64,000 nucleotides of DNA, taken from Sphingopyxis sp. GTDB lineage: Bacteria; Pseudomonadota; Alphaproteobacteria; Sphingomonadales; Sphingomonadaceae. The stretch's first letter is position 1, and every line of letters begins with the position of its first letter. Positions 25,620-34,802 of the stretch are shown piece after piece. A model generated the notes under the pieces. The model was not told the DNA's origin. It saw only the letters and a list, made by a program, of their open reading frames with translations, and did not search any database. The position numbers and the translations under genes were made by a program. Location of the stretch: contig PNNB01000071.1 of the NCBI GenBank assembly GCA_013823985.1, positions 1-64,000 on the forward strand. The letters are read 5' to 3'.

Positions 25620-27703
25620 AATTTCGCGCGGATCGTGAAGCGTCCGTTTATGGGCGCTCCGGTCGAAATATTATTATTGTTATGCGCATCTGAAAAATAG
25701 GTCGTGTCGAACAGATTTTCGACGTTCACCTGCACTTCAATTGCATCGCTGAGATCATAATAGAGCGCAGCGTCCACACGCGTGAAAGCCGGCAGCTTTG
25801 TCGTTGTTGCCGCTGTACGGATGGCGGCGAACTGGCTCGATTGGTGAATAATGCCCACCCCTGCCGCAAAGCGTCCTCCGACATCATAGCGGTTCCACAA
25901 GCTAGCCTGATGCTTGGGCACCTGCCCCAGTCTGACCAGATCGTTACCGGCAAGGGTCGCGTCCTGATAGCTATAGCCGCCATGCACTTGCCACTTTGAC
26001 GTGATGCGACCGGTTACGGCCAGCTCGACACCCTTCGTGGTGGTTTTTCCCACATTGATTGTAGCAAGCGGATTAACCGGATCCGGCGTGGTCGCGTTGC
26101 TGCGATCAAGCTGAAACAGGGCCAGCGTCAGATTGAGATTGGGGCGCACATCCCATTTTGCCCCAATCTCGTAGTTGGTAAACTTCTCCGGAGCGAGATT
26201 TTCCTGGGTCGTACTCAAGGATAGGAACTGGTCGCCGGATCGCGGCAAGAAGGATTGGCTATAGCTGCTGTAGATCGAGACGCTCTCGATCGGTTTGAAT
26301 ATCAACCCAAGCCGCGGACTGACTTTGGTATCTTTTCGTGCAAAAGGACGATCAACGACTGGGAACAAGTCTACACCTTCAATGTCGAAGCTGTCGTAGC
26401 GTAGTCCGCCGACAATATCGAAATGGTCACCAATGCTGATCTGGTCCTGCACATAGGCCGAAAAGAACGTCACTTCGGATACGGTGTTCCGGGCGGGTGC
26501 GTTAAAAACAACGGTCGGAAATACCGGATTGGCCAGATTGAATGTGGCGTTCGACAATGTCCCGTTCGTGCGGCGGTTTTCACTCTTTTGATCGCCATAT
26601 TCAATGCCGACCAAAATCTTGTGCGCGAGTGGTCCCGTTTGAATGTCCCAAACCAGATTGCCTTGCGCAATGAAGTTGGTCCGCTGTGTAGGATCGCTAT
26701 AGGCGGACAATGCCACGGTGCCAATTGGTCCGCTAGCGGGGCCGTTTGCAAACACATTGTCGTAGATTTTGTCATAGTCGCCGTACAACATTGTGCCGTT
26801 GAACTGAAGATTATCGGCAAGTTGTCCGTCCAAACGCAATTTACCAATCTGGGCCTCCAGCTTGGTTCGGTTTACGCCGGGAATTCCGAAAAACTGATCC
26901 CGGAATCCACCAAGAGGTGCATTGGGTTGACCAGCAAGTGTTGCGACCGAAGGGATGCCGCGGTCGGTTGTGCGATCATCATACACATATTCGTACGAAA
27001 TGCCGAGGTTCCACCCCTCACCCAGTTTAAAGGCGATATAGGGGTTCCACGCATAGCGTTCGCCGCCCACAAAATCGCGATGGCTATCAAGATTTTCATA
27101 CACCGCATTCAGACGAACGGCCGCGACATCGTTTAGCGGGGCGTTCAGGTCGGCGGAAATGTCGAACGCGCCGAAACTATTCACACTGGCTTGGCCTGCG
27201 TAAAAAATGTCGGTCTTGGGGGATTTCTGGACCCGGTTGATAATTCCGCCGCCACCGCCGCGTCCAAAAATCAGGGCATAGGGCCCTTTCAATATTTCGA
27301 CCCGCTCGATGTTATAGATACCGCGGTAATATTGAACGTCGTCGCGAACGCCATCGAGGAAAAAGTCCGCGGTCGTATTCTGTCCACGCAGCGTGATCTG
27401 GTCTCTATTGCCTTCCCCCTGCCCGACGGTGGTGCCCGCGACATAGCGCAGCACATCGCTCAACGAATGATGCGCCTGATCTTCCAGCTGTTCGCGCGTC
27501 ACCACATTGATGCTCTGGGGAATATCCAGCAAGGGCGTGTCGGTCTTGGTGGCGGTTACAGAATTGGACGCCACATAACCTTCGCTCTGACCTGTGACGA
27601 TAATGGTCCGGCTATCGTCGTCGGTTGCGATTTCCTCAGCAAGCGCGGGCGTATGGGACACGGCAGCAAGGACCATGGCCACCGAAAAAGAAATAGAATG
27701 ACG
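25616..27703 (-). CDS. TonB-dependent siderophore receptor, 695 aa
   Basis: A signal peptide ends near PALAEE, followed by the TonB-box-like RTIIVTGQ. The plug domain (about 45-160) reads DIPQSINVVTREQL and GRGGGGGIINRVQKSP, and the outer-membrane barrel ends in Phe (FTIRAKF). It resembles catecholate or ferric-siderophore receptors of the Fiu/BfrD type. The GTG at 27703 has AAGGGA before it and gives a clean signal peptide; a TTG at 27745 would lie within a Fur box. Two Fur-like boxes upstream suggest iron repression. Ligand unknown. Confidence 0.9.
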   Translation of the reverse strand, partial: RHSISFSVAMVLAAVSHTPALAEEIATDDDSRTIIVTGQSEGYVASNSVTATKTDTPLLDIPQSINVVTREQLEDQAHHSLSDVLRYVAGTTVGQGEGNRDQITLRGQNTTADFFLDGVRDDVQYYRGIYNIERVEILKGPYALIFGRGGGGGIINRVQKSPKTDIFYAGQASVNSFGAFDISADLNAPLNDVAAVRLNAVYENLDSHRDFVGGERYAWNPYIAFKLGEGWNLGISYEYVYDDRTTDRGIPSVATLAGQPNAPLGGFRDQFFGIPGVNRTKLEAQIGKLRLDGQLADNLQFNGTMLYGDYDKIYDNVFANGPASGPIGTVALSAYSDPTQRTNFIAQGNLVWDIQTGPLAHKILVGIEYGDQKSENRRTNGTLSNATFNLANPVFPTVVFNAPARNTVSEVTFFSAYVQDQISIGDHFDIVGGLRYDSFDIEGVDLFPVVDRPFARKDTKVSPRLGLIFKPIESVSIYSSYSQSFLPRSGDQFLSLSTTQENLAPEKFTNYEIGAKWDVRPNLNLTLALFQLDRSNATTPDPVNPLATINVGKTTTKGVELAVTGRITSKWQVHGGYSYQDATLAGNDLVRLGQVPKHQASLWNRYDVGGRFAAGVGIIHQSSQFAAIRTAATTTKLPAFTRVDAALYYDLSDAIEVQVNVENLFDTTYFSDAHNNNNISTGAPINGRFTIRAKF

Positions 27704-27728
27704 CACTATAATCCCTTGAAACTTTATA

Positions 27729-27778
27729 TTGAGAATGAGTCGCAACGATTAGTCGGCGTTATTGCGAATTGTTCTCAT
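27729..27778 (-). promoter_or_regulatory. Two Fur-like boxes upstream of the siderophore receptor
   Basis: TTGAGAATGAGTCGCAA (27729-27745) and TTGCGAATTGTTCTCAT (27762-27778) both fit the palindromic pattern TTGNGANTNANTCNCAA used by alphaproteobacterial Fur; the first matches its own reverse complement at 12 of 17 positions. They are spaced 33 nt apart. Confidence 0.6.
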
Positions 27779-27877
27779 ATGCAAATTTAATTTTGATCAC
27801 TTGCGAAAAGATTTTTGCAACTCAGCGGGCAGCGCGGTAGCAGGCTCGTATAGGATTATGGCAACGAGGAAATGGCG

Positions 27878-28225
27878 ATGCATGCAACGATCTGGCACAA
27901 CCCGAACTGCGGCACCTCGCGCAAAACATTGGCGATACTGGAGGCCGAACCCGGCATCCAGCTCACCGTCATTGAATATCTTAAGCATCCCTATGAAAGG
28001 GAAAAGCTGGTGCAATTATTCGCCGACGCTGGCCTTACCGCACGCGAAGCATTGCGCACACGGGGTTCTAAGGCAGAGGAATTGGGCCTGATTGAAGGTG
28101 CTTCAAACGAAACAATTTTAGAAGCAATGGTCGCGGACCCGATGTTGGTTGAACGTCCCTTTGTCGAAACCGAAAAAGGCGTTCGCCTGTGTCGTCCGCA
28201 AGAAAAGGTCGCCGAGATTCTTTAG
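27878..28225 (+). CDS. arsC: Arsenate reductase, glutaredoxin-coupled type
   Basis: ArsC reduces arsenate to arsenite using glutaredoxin and glutathione. The catalytic Cys lies in NPNCGTSRKTL near residue 11; TVIEYLKHPY, ALRTRGSKAEELGL and VERPFVETEKGVRLCRP follow, with the arginines that bind arsenate. An ATG at 27872 is only one base from the GAGGA ribosome site, so the ATG at 27878 (115 aa) is preferred. There is no arsenical efflux gene nearby, so this is an orphan copy, which is common in this order. Confidence 0.92.
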   Translation: MHATIWHNPNCGTSRKTLAILEAEPGIQLTVIEYLKHPYEREKLVQLFADAGLTAREALRTRGSKAEELGLIEGASNETILEAMVADPMLVERPFVETEKGVRLCRPQEKVAEIL

Positions 28226-28255
28226 GCGGATTGCAATTCTCGCCCCACGAAAGGG

Positions 28256-30607
28256 TCAGGCCACGTTGCGGCGCGGACCTTTGAAAAGTTCCAGGCTATC
28301 GGCAAACACCATGGGGCGCCCGAAATAATAGCCTTGGATTTTCTTGCAGCCGAGCTGCTGGATCATCGCCAATTCACTCTCGGTTTCCACACCTTCGGCC
28401 GTAGTTGCAATGTTCAAGCTGTCCGCAAGAGCAACCACCGCGCGGATAATGGCCAAGCTTTCCGCCTTATTCTTGGCCGCGCCCTGGACGAAGCTACGGT
28501 CAACCTTGATCGTATCAAATCGCACATTCCGCAAATAGCCAAGCGACGAATAGCCGGTACCGAAGTCATCAAGCGATAGCTTGATCCCCAGACCACGCAG
28601 GCGATCCAGAACCTGCACAGCGAGCGTGCCATCGCGCAAGAAGATGCTCTCGGTCACTTCCAGCTCAAGTCGCCAGGCGGGCATGCCGCTGTCGTGCAGT
28701 GCGGATATAACCGTCTCGACAAAGTTGGTGCTCGTCAACTGGTCGACCGAGATATTGACGGCCACGCGGGTCGATTCCGGCCAGCTCATCGCGTCCTTAC
28801 AGGCGCGACGCAGAACGAAGTCGCCAATGGGAACGATCAACCTGGCATCTTCGGCAACAGGCACGAATTTGGCTGGTGACACATTGCCGAACTTGGGATT
28901 ATTCCACCGCAGAAGCGCCTCAAAGCCCACCAGGATATTATCGCCGTCCGCGTTCACGACCGGCTGATATTCGACATGCAGTTGCTCGCGTTCAAGAGCG
29001 TTGCGGAGCTCGAACTCCATCAAGCGCCGCTCCTCGGCATTCGCGTGGAGCTTATGCTGATAACTGTGATGCGTATTCCCGCCTTGGTCCTTTGAACGGT
29101 ACAGCGCCAAGTCCGCGCTGCGCATCAGTAGTTCTACGGTGCGACCGTCGATTGGTCCCAACGCGCTGCCGATACTGGCGCCGATATAGAGTGTGTTCTG
29201 GTCAACTTCATAGGGGCGTGACAGGCTTTCGATGATGCGTCGCGCTAATGTCGCCACATATTTGCTGTCGTTGGCGTCCTTGATGACCACGGCGAATTCG
29301 TCACCGCCCAACCGGCCGCACAATTCATTGTCGGACATGATGAGCTGAAGACGCCGCGCGACTTGCGCCAGCAGTCGGTCACCAACCGGGTGACCGAGCG
29401 TATCATTGACCGCTTTAAACCGGTCCAGATCGATCATCATGAACCCGCACCTGCGGCGCCACTTGTCCGCATCGGACAAGGCTTCGGCAAGCGTTTCGGT
29501 CAACTGCAGCCGGTTTGGCAGACCGGTCAAGGTATCGAACCTCGCCAGATGTGAAATCTTGTCAGCCGATTCCCGCTGCTCGGTCACATCGGAACCGACA
29601 CCTCGGAAACCCAAAAAGCTGCCATCTTCGGAATGCCGGGGCGATGCAGACAATTCCCACCAACGGGTAATTCCCTTGATCGTCACCGGAACAATCAAAT
29701 TGCTAAAGGACTCGCGCCGTTTCAAACGGTCCGCAAGATCGTGGAGCGCCTGGGGATATTGGCCCTTTTCCCAAGCGTCGCCGGCAATAAGCTTTAGCAG
29801 TGGCTGACCTTCAATTGCCTTCGCTTCTTCGCCCAATGCATAGGCGAAGCGTGGCGACACATGTGTCGCGCAGCGCGAGGTGTCGGTCTGCCAAAGCCAG
29901 TCGGCGCCGCTATCTTCAAACTCGCGGAGCAACAGGCTAACCGTTTCGGACTTTTCCTGAACGATGCTGTTGGCAACCTCGAACAATATTTGCGCCCGTG
30001 CCGAACGCAAGCATGCCATGATGAGCAATGCGCCGATCCCACAGGCGGCGACGGCGAGATAATAGCCGCTGTGGAAAACAAAACCTATGCTTGCGCACAG
30101 GCTCGTCACACCAATAAAAATGGTTGCAGCCATAGGCGCGGTCGGCAGCAGAAGCGACGCATAGACCATCATACCCAGCACTATGGACCACAGCCCGATC
30201 AGCTCCATTAGCGAACCACTTGTGCCCAAAAACCCGAATGCCGAACCCCACATTATGGCGGTTATGGCGGAATGTGTGTTCAGTTTTCGAACGTCTTCCC
30301 GGTTGATCTGCGGTCGATCCCACACCCATTTCGTTCCGAATTGATGGAAGGTATAGAGGTGGAAAGCGCTGAATAGCACAGCCCAAGACGCCAGGGCCCA
30401 GGTCGGGGCGACGCCCTTGTACAGAAATATCGCCATGATCGCGCAGACGAGGTTCAACCCGACGCGCAAGGTCGTGCGCTGACGCATCGTGCGTGCCTGG
30501 ATGCCGCGCATGACGTCGCCATCCAAGCCGACAGGCTCGGCAAGGCCCAACAGCGCCTTGAACGACAGTTCATTTGGCAATTCTAGGGACGCGTCTTTTT
30601 TTATCAC
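28256..30607 (-). CDS. Membrane GGDEF-EAL c-di-GMP protein with PAS domain, 783 aa
   Basis: The N-terminus has about six hydrophobic helices (45-215), then a PAS-like sensor (230-350, with VSPRFAYALGEE), a GGDEF domain (350-515) with intact GRLGGDEFAVVI, and an EAL domain (530-770). EAL catalytic motifs are complete: EALLRW, VTESIFL, LDDFGTGYSSL, IKVDRSFV, AEGVE and QGYYFGRP. It can therefore in principle both make and break c-di-GMP; the RxxD inhibitory site before GGDEF is missing. GTG start. It is transcribed alone. Confidence 0.92.
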   Translation of the reverse strand: MIKKDASLELPNELSFKALLGLAEPVGLDGDVMRGIQARTMRQRTTLRVGLNLVCAIMAIFLYKGVAPTWALASWAVLFSAFHLYTFHQFGTKWVWDRPQINREDVRKLNTHSAITAIMWGSAFGFLGTSGSLMELIGLWSIVLGMMVYASLLLPTAPMAATIFIGVTSLCASIGFVFHSGYYLAVAACGIGALLIMACLRSARAQILFEVANSIVQEKSETVSLLLREFEDSGADWLWQTDTSRCATHVSPRFAYALGEEAKAIEGQPLLKLIAGDAWEKGQYPQALHDLADRLKRRESFSNLIVPVTIKGITRWWELSASPRHSEDGSFLGFRGVGSDVTEQRESADKISHLARFDTLTGLPNRLQLTETLAEALSDADKWRRRCGFMMIDLDRFKAVNDTLGHPVGDRLLAQVARRLQLIMSDNELCGRLGGDEFAVVIKDANDSKYVATLARRIIESLSRPYEVDQNTLYIGASIGSALGPIDGRTVELLMRSADLALYRSKDQGGNTHHSYQHKLHANAEERRLMEFELRNALEREQLHVEYQPVVNADGDNILVGFEALLRWNNPKFGNVSPAKFVPVAEDARLIVPIGDFVLRRACKDAMSWPESTRVAVNISVDQLTSTNFVETVISALHDSGMPAWRLELEVTESIFLRDGTLAVQVLDRLRGLGIKLSLDDFGTGYSSLGYLRNVRFDTIKVDRSFVQGAAKNKAESLAIIRAVVALADSLNIATTAEGVETESELAMIQQLGCKKIQGYYFGRPMVFADSLELFKGPRRNVA

Positions 30608-30785
30608 GCCCGACGTTTAGCGCGTGAACCTTACTCAAAGGTAATCAGACGCCTCCATTCGGCGTTTTTACCCACAAAATTTACAAATAAAATCAACCGC
30701 TACCAAACTTTACCGGATATTCACCATAAGGGCGTTGCATTGCCACTACAGGCGCAGCTTATACCCCCATAATTATGCAATCCGG

Positions 30786-32513
30786 TTAGGCCGCTACCGC
30801 ATAGGGTTGAATTTCACCTGAGAGATAGAGATTGCGCGCCTTTGCGCGGCTCATCTTGCCTGAACTTGTGCGCGGGAGCGTCCGCGGCGGGACCAGTTCA
30901 ACCACACAATTCATGCCGGTTACGGACCGCACCTTATCCCTTATTTGTTCACGCAACTTGGCCCGCTCAACTTCGTCCGTGGTCCGGCATTGGACCAGCA
31001 CGGCGGGTGCTTCTTCGCCACCGGGTGTAGTTACGGAGAAGGCAGCAATGTCGCCGGCCTTAAAGCCCGGAAGTTGCTCCACCGCCCACTCGATATCCTG
31101 CGGCCAGTGGTTTTTGCCGTTGATGATGATCATGTCTTTGGCGCGGCCGACGATGTAAATATAGCCGTTTGACATATAACCCATATCGCCGGTGTCGAGC
31201 CAGCCATCGACCAAGCAAGCATCAGTCGATTCCGGATCGCGGAAATATTCTTTCATGAGCGAAGGTCCGCTGCACCACACCTTACCAATCACGCGATCGG
31301 ATAACGGTGCGCCATTTTCATCGCGGATCTCGATCGTCATGTCTTTGACGGCTTTACCGCAATTCACGATAGCACGGTAACGCACCGGCCGATCGGGTGC
31401 ACCTGGATGACCGGTCAGTTCTGTTTCCTCGACCAGTTCCACCTGGATGCCTTCGCCCGGGGGCATGATCGAGACAGCCAGAGTAGTTTCTGCAAGGCCA
31501 TAGCTCGGAAGGAAAGACGATGCCTTGAACCCGGCGTCGCTGAATGCGTCCACAAAAGACTGCATCACGTCGGGGCGGATCATATCGGCGCCGTTGCCGG
31601 CCAACCGCCATTTTGAAAGATCAAAGCGATCGTTGACATGGCTTTGGCTTGAAATCCGGCGCGCACAAATGTCGTATCCGAATGTGGGCGAATAGCTGAT
31701 AACCGTGCCATCCGCGGCGCTGATGACATCCAGCCATGCAAGCGGTCGCCGCGCAAAATCTTCGGTTTTCATATAGTCGGTGGAAACCTGGTTGGCGACC
31801 GGCGACAGAAAGCATCCGACAAGGCCCATATCGTGATACCAAGGAAGCCACGACACACAGCGGTCATGCTCGTTGACTTGCATCCCATGGGAATGCGCCG
31901 ACAGATTATTCAACAACGCCTTGTGCGTCACAGCGACGCCATGCGGAAAACGCGTTGAACCGCTGCTATATTGCAAATAGCAAATTTCATCCGTGTCCGC
32001 GCTCGGCAGGTCGGCTTTCAGAGGGATACGATCTGCAAAGCTATCCCAGTCCAGCCCTTCGACGCCACAGGCGGTCGCAGCATCGCCTGCCATGTCCGCC
32101 AATTCCGGCGGATAGAATAAAATTTTGGGATCACAGCTTTTAATCTGGACCGATAACTGGTCCACATAGCTTTCCTTGCCCCCGAAAGATGTCGGAAGTG
32201 GAAGCGGAACCGGCCATGCCCCCGCGTAAACGCAGCCGAAAAAGAGAGACGCGAATTGCGTTCCTGTTTCGGCGACCAAAGCAATCCGGTCGCCCTTCAC
32301 AATACCATGGCTTACCAACCGATATGCCATGTCCAGGGCGTCGGTGCGCATTTCGGAGAACGGATAGGGGCGCGCCAAGCGACCACGCATATCGTGAAAA
32401 TTCAGACCACGCTGGCCAAGAGCGGCATAATCCAGTGCTTCACCCAAGGTAGCAAAATCCGAAAACCGGCGTTCCAAGCGGTCCAGCGTAGGCGTGCTCG
32501 CGAGTTCGCTCAT
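30786..32513 (-). CDS. Fatty acyl-AMP ligase, 575 aa
   Basis: The ANL-superfamily enzyme carries the adenylation motif YLQYSSGSTRFPHGVAVTH near residue 180, the FAAL-typical SWLPWYHDMGLVGCFLSP, the fold motif PSYGLAETTLAVS with the FAAL-type insertion before it, GRAKDMIIINGKNHWPQDIE, and the C-terminal lysine motif PRTSSGKMSRAKARN. FAALs activate a fatty acid as acyl-AMP and load it on an acyl carrier protein rather than CoA. No carrier protein or polyketide gene is adjacent. In sphingomonads such a ligase may feed sphingolipid or other membrane-lipid synthesis, which is inference. Confidence 0.9.
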   Translation of the reverse strand: MSELASTPTLDRLERRFSDFATLGEALDYAALGQRGLNFHDMRGRLARPYPFSEMRTDALDMAYRLVSHGIVKGDRIALVAETGTQFASLFFGCVYAGAWPVPLPLPTSFGGKESYVDQLSVQIKSCDPKILFYPPELADMAGDAATACGVEGLDWDSFADRIPLKADLPSADTDEICYLQYSSGSTRFPHGVAVTHKALLNNLSAHSHGMQVNEHDRCVSWLPWYHDMGLVGCFLSPVANQVSTDYMKTEDFARRPLAWLDVISAADGTVISYSPTFGYDICARRISSQSHVNDRFDLSKWRLAGNGADMIRPDVMQSFVDAFSDAGFKASSFLPSYGLAETTLAVSIMPPGEGIQVELVEETELTGHPGAPDRPVRYRAIVNCGKAVKDMTIEIRDENGAPLSDRVIGKVWCSGPSLMKEYFRDPESTDACLVDGWLDTGDMGYMSNGYIYIVGRAKDMIIINGKNHWPQDIEWAVEQLPGFKAGDIAAFSVTTPGGEEAPAVLVQCRTTDEVERAKLREQIRDKVRSVTGMNCVVELVPPRTLPRTSSGKMSRAKARNLYLSGEIQPYAVAA

Positions 32514-32625
32514 ATTTCATCCCATTATTAAGGGCGGCGGCCCATGTTGCGTTTATGTTATCTCGTCATTTTAGGCGCTGATACCAGTTCAAAATTCGAC
32601 CCGACTGTGGCAAGAATAGGGCGTA

Positions 32626-33156
32626 ATGTACCGCACATCTGTCAAACCGCCTCCTCCCGCGCTGAACGAAGAGCGATTGCGAGGACTGGCGCTTCATTAT
32701 GTGGGGAAATATGCAACAACCCGCGCCAAGCTTGCCACCTACCTCATAAGGAAAATTCGTGAGCGTGGCTGGGACGACGAAAAACATGCGGACGTAGAGG
32801 CGCTTGTGAACAGGCTTTCCGAACTCGGCTATATCACCGATGCGCAATTTGCAGAAGCACGCGGTCGCTCGTTCGTCCGGCGCGGATATGGGAAGCGGCG
32901 GCTCGACGAAGATTTGCGCGCGGCCGGGATCGGGGATCGGGATTCTGCATCCGCACGCGATAACGCAGACACGTCGGAATTCATCGCTGCCGAAAATTTC
33001 GCCAAGCGCAAACGCATCGGACCATTCGCGCAAGAAATTGCTTCAGAGGATAAGCGGCGGAAAAACATGCAGGCATTTTTACGCGCAGGCCATGGCTGGG
33101 AATTGGCGCGCCTGTTCGTGAATGCTGATCCGGGAGATGCCCTGAGTGAAAACTAG
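32626..33156 (+). CDS. recX: RecX-family regulatory protein
   Basis: RecX proteins limit RecA filament growth. The helical repeats are visible: LRGLALHYVGKYATTRAKLATYLIRKIRERGW near residue 20-50, then LGYITDAQFAEARGRSFVRRGYGKRRLDEDLRAAGI in the middle. Length 176 aa is normal. The nearest recA is not in the window. An upstream ORF frame offers no better start. Confidence 0.82.
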   Translation: MYRTSVKPPPPALNEERLRGLALHYVGKYATTRAKLATYLIRKIRERGWDDEKHADVEALVNRLSELGYITDAQFAEARGRSFVRRGYGKRRLDEDLRAAGIGDRDSASARDNADTSEFIAAENFAKRKRIGPFAQEIASEDKRRKNMQAFLRAGHGWELARLFVNADPGDALSEN

Positions 33157-33211
33157 GGGTGGAACAAAACCAATCATTAAGGTGTTGGTGTCCACACAAG
33201 GCCCGCGAATT

Positions 33212-33225
33212 CGTTGTTAACAACG
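33212..33225. promoter_or_regulatory. Perfect 14-bp palindrome in the AT-rich gap before the LuxR-type gene
   Basis: CGTTGTTAACAACG is a perfect inverted repeat. It lies in the 284-nt AT-rich gap 33157-33440, which holds no gene that I can support. It is a candidate operator; the binding protein is unknown. Confidence 0.45.
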
Positions 33226-33440
33226 GCCAAGAATATTTCGGCGAATTAACACCGATTTTGTGAAAACTATGTTTGCAATCGTTAGTAATCGCTAATTTTA
33301 ACATAAAATAAAGCACAGGTAGCAAGATGCGTAACATTATTATGATTGTATATCATTATCCTACGCCAGATTTCAAAAATCGGGCCAAAAATTGTTAAAA
33401 GTAATTGTAAAATTCACTCGGAATCCGTTAACCTTAGGAC

Positions 33441-33917
33441 GTGGGCATCGAACAGGGACATCCGGTCACTCGTCTTAGCGCCGTTCAAATTGAAACGTTG
33501 CGCCTTGTATACGCGCATAAAAACTCCAAAGAAATTGCACGGATCATGGGTGTGTCTTCACACACCGTCGATGAGCGTATCCGCACATCCATTCGGAAAC
33601 TCGGAGTAGACTCCCGAACCAAAGCGGCGATCCTGGTCGCCGAAACTCTCGACCCCAACACCTATCAACCGTTGAGTTATCAACCGTCCGTTATAGGTTT
33701 TGAAACACAATTTGAGCAACCCAGTGGCCTTGACCCGGAAGATCTGCAGTCGACGCCAATCTGGCTGAGGCCGCCCTTCCCAACGAAAAGGAGGCCACAC
33801 AACACTGATTCATTTGGAGAGCGTTTGCTGTGGCCTGTGCTGATTGCAATGGGGACGATCATGGCATTTGCCGCTCTCTACGCCGTAATGCTCGGACTGG
33901 GGGCAATGCTATCCTGA
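33441..33917 (+). CDS. LuxR-type HTH regulator with C-terminal membrane anchor, 158 aa
   Basis: A LuxR/GerE helix-turn-helix fills residues 10-65 (NSKEIARIMGVSSHTVDERIRTSIRKLGV). There is no receiver or sensor domain in front of it. A Pro-rich linker leads to a single hydrophobic helix at about 131-155, so the DNA-binding head would be held at the inner membrane. GTG start. It heads a four-gene run on the same strand (33441-35270) that includes a coiled-coil protein, a membrane protein and a winged-helix protein. The role is unknown. Confidence 0.85.
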   Translation: MGIEQGHPVTRLSAVQIETLRLVYAHKNSKEIARIMGVSSHTVDERIRTSIRKLGVDSRTKAAILVAETLDPNTYQPLSYQPSVIGFETQFEQPSGLDPEDLQSTPIWLRPPFPTKRRPHNTDSFGERLLWPVLIAMGTIMAFAALYAVMLGLGAMLS

Positions 33918-33983
33918 CCGGGCTTTCTAAAAAATGATCCGAACGAAGAGAGAAATCGTTCGGCAGCCAAGGGAAACAGGATA

Positions 33984-34355
33984 ATGTTGAAACAAAGAGT
34001 GGTAGCAGCCGAAAAAATTGCCGCTGAACTTCACGAAGCTGAAGACGCCGTTGACCAAGCCATTATCAAGCTGGCCAAGCTAGCCGGAACCCTTCCGGTA
34101 GCACGTTTTGAAACAAATATGTCTGCCATCGTTGGGCAGGATGCTGTCGCAAAGGTAACGCAAGCCGTCGCCGCCGCTGGACAGGTTCGTCAGATGGTCG
34201 CAGACGCGCATCAGGCGCTCAGTGAAACGCAACGGCAGGTCGGACTTGGCGCACGGATGTTCGGTGCAGGCACGGAAAAGCCAAAGGGCCAGTCCGTAAC
34301 AAACGACCGGAACGCCGCGAACGAAGCGGAATTGCAAACACGGGCAGTCGCTTGA
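33984..34355 (+). CDS. Small helical protein of unknown function, 123 aa
   Basis: The product is almost entirely helical with heptad-like Ala/Leu spacing (AEKIAAELHEAEDAVDQAIIKLAKLAG and a second helix around 55-90). It has no signal peptide or membrane segment. It resembles small coiled-coil proteins found next to membrane LuxR-type regulators in sphingomonads; I know no function. The ATG follows AGGGAAACAGGATA. The gene for a membrane protein starts 4 nt later. Confidence 0.75.
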   Translation: MLKQRVVAAEKIAAELHEAEDAVDQAIIKLAKLAGTLPVARFETNMSAIVGQDAVAKVTQAVAAAGQVRQMVADAHQALSETQRQVGLGARMFGAGTEKPKGQSVTNDRNAANEAELQTRAVA

Positions 34356-34359
34356 AATA

Positions 34360-34794
34360 ATGGAACCGCACGTTGCCACATATTATGCCGTGCTGGTCGC
34401 AACAGTCATCGCGGCACATTGGCGCGGCAAATCATGTGAAAAAGCGGGTGCCTGGATAGCATTATCCGGATCCCTGCTCACCAGTGCAGTGCCTTGGGGC
34501 GGCATCTGGATGACGTTCGCGGTTCCAATATTTTTCATCGATCTTATGGTCTTGGCAGGGTTTTGGTCCCTTGCATTGTTCAGCAGCCGTTTCTGGCCCT
34601 ATTGGGCAACGGGATGGCAATTGGTGGGTTTACTCATCCATATTCAGCGGATGATGTTCGATGATATTTTGGAAAAACCTTATGGTCTTCTTTCCATGTA
34701 CATCGCTTATCCCATCCTTCTGGTCATCCTGATTGCGTCTTTACGGTCAGGCGGCGCTGCACAAATTCAAAGGATCCATGCCACCGCCAAATAG
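34360..34794 (+). CDS. Integral membrane protein of unknown function, 144 aa
   Basis: There are four hydrophobic helices at about residues 5-22, 28-50, 58-85 and 110-132, with charged ends and no recognised motif. It starts 4 nt after the coiled-coil gene and ends 8 nt before the winged-helix gene, so the run is an operon. It may be a sensor or anchor partner of the regulators on either side, which is inference. Confidence 0.75.
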   Translation: MEPHVATYYAVLVATVIAAHWRGKSCEKAGAWIALSGSLLTSAVPWGGIWMTFAVPIFFIDLMVLAGFWSLALFSSRFWPYWATGWQLVGLLIHIQRMMFDDILEKPYGLLSMYIAYPILLVILIASLRSGGAAQIQRIHATAK

Positions 34795-34802
34795 GGGGCG
34801 AA

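Noticed and set aside
30649..30672. ACGCC/GGCGT stem with four T on the plus strand
   Set aside because: Both flanking genes are on the minus strand, where no T run follows, so it would end no known transcript.
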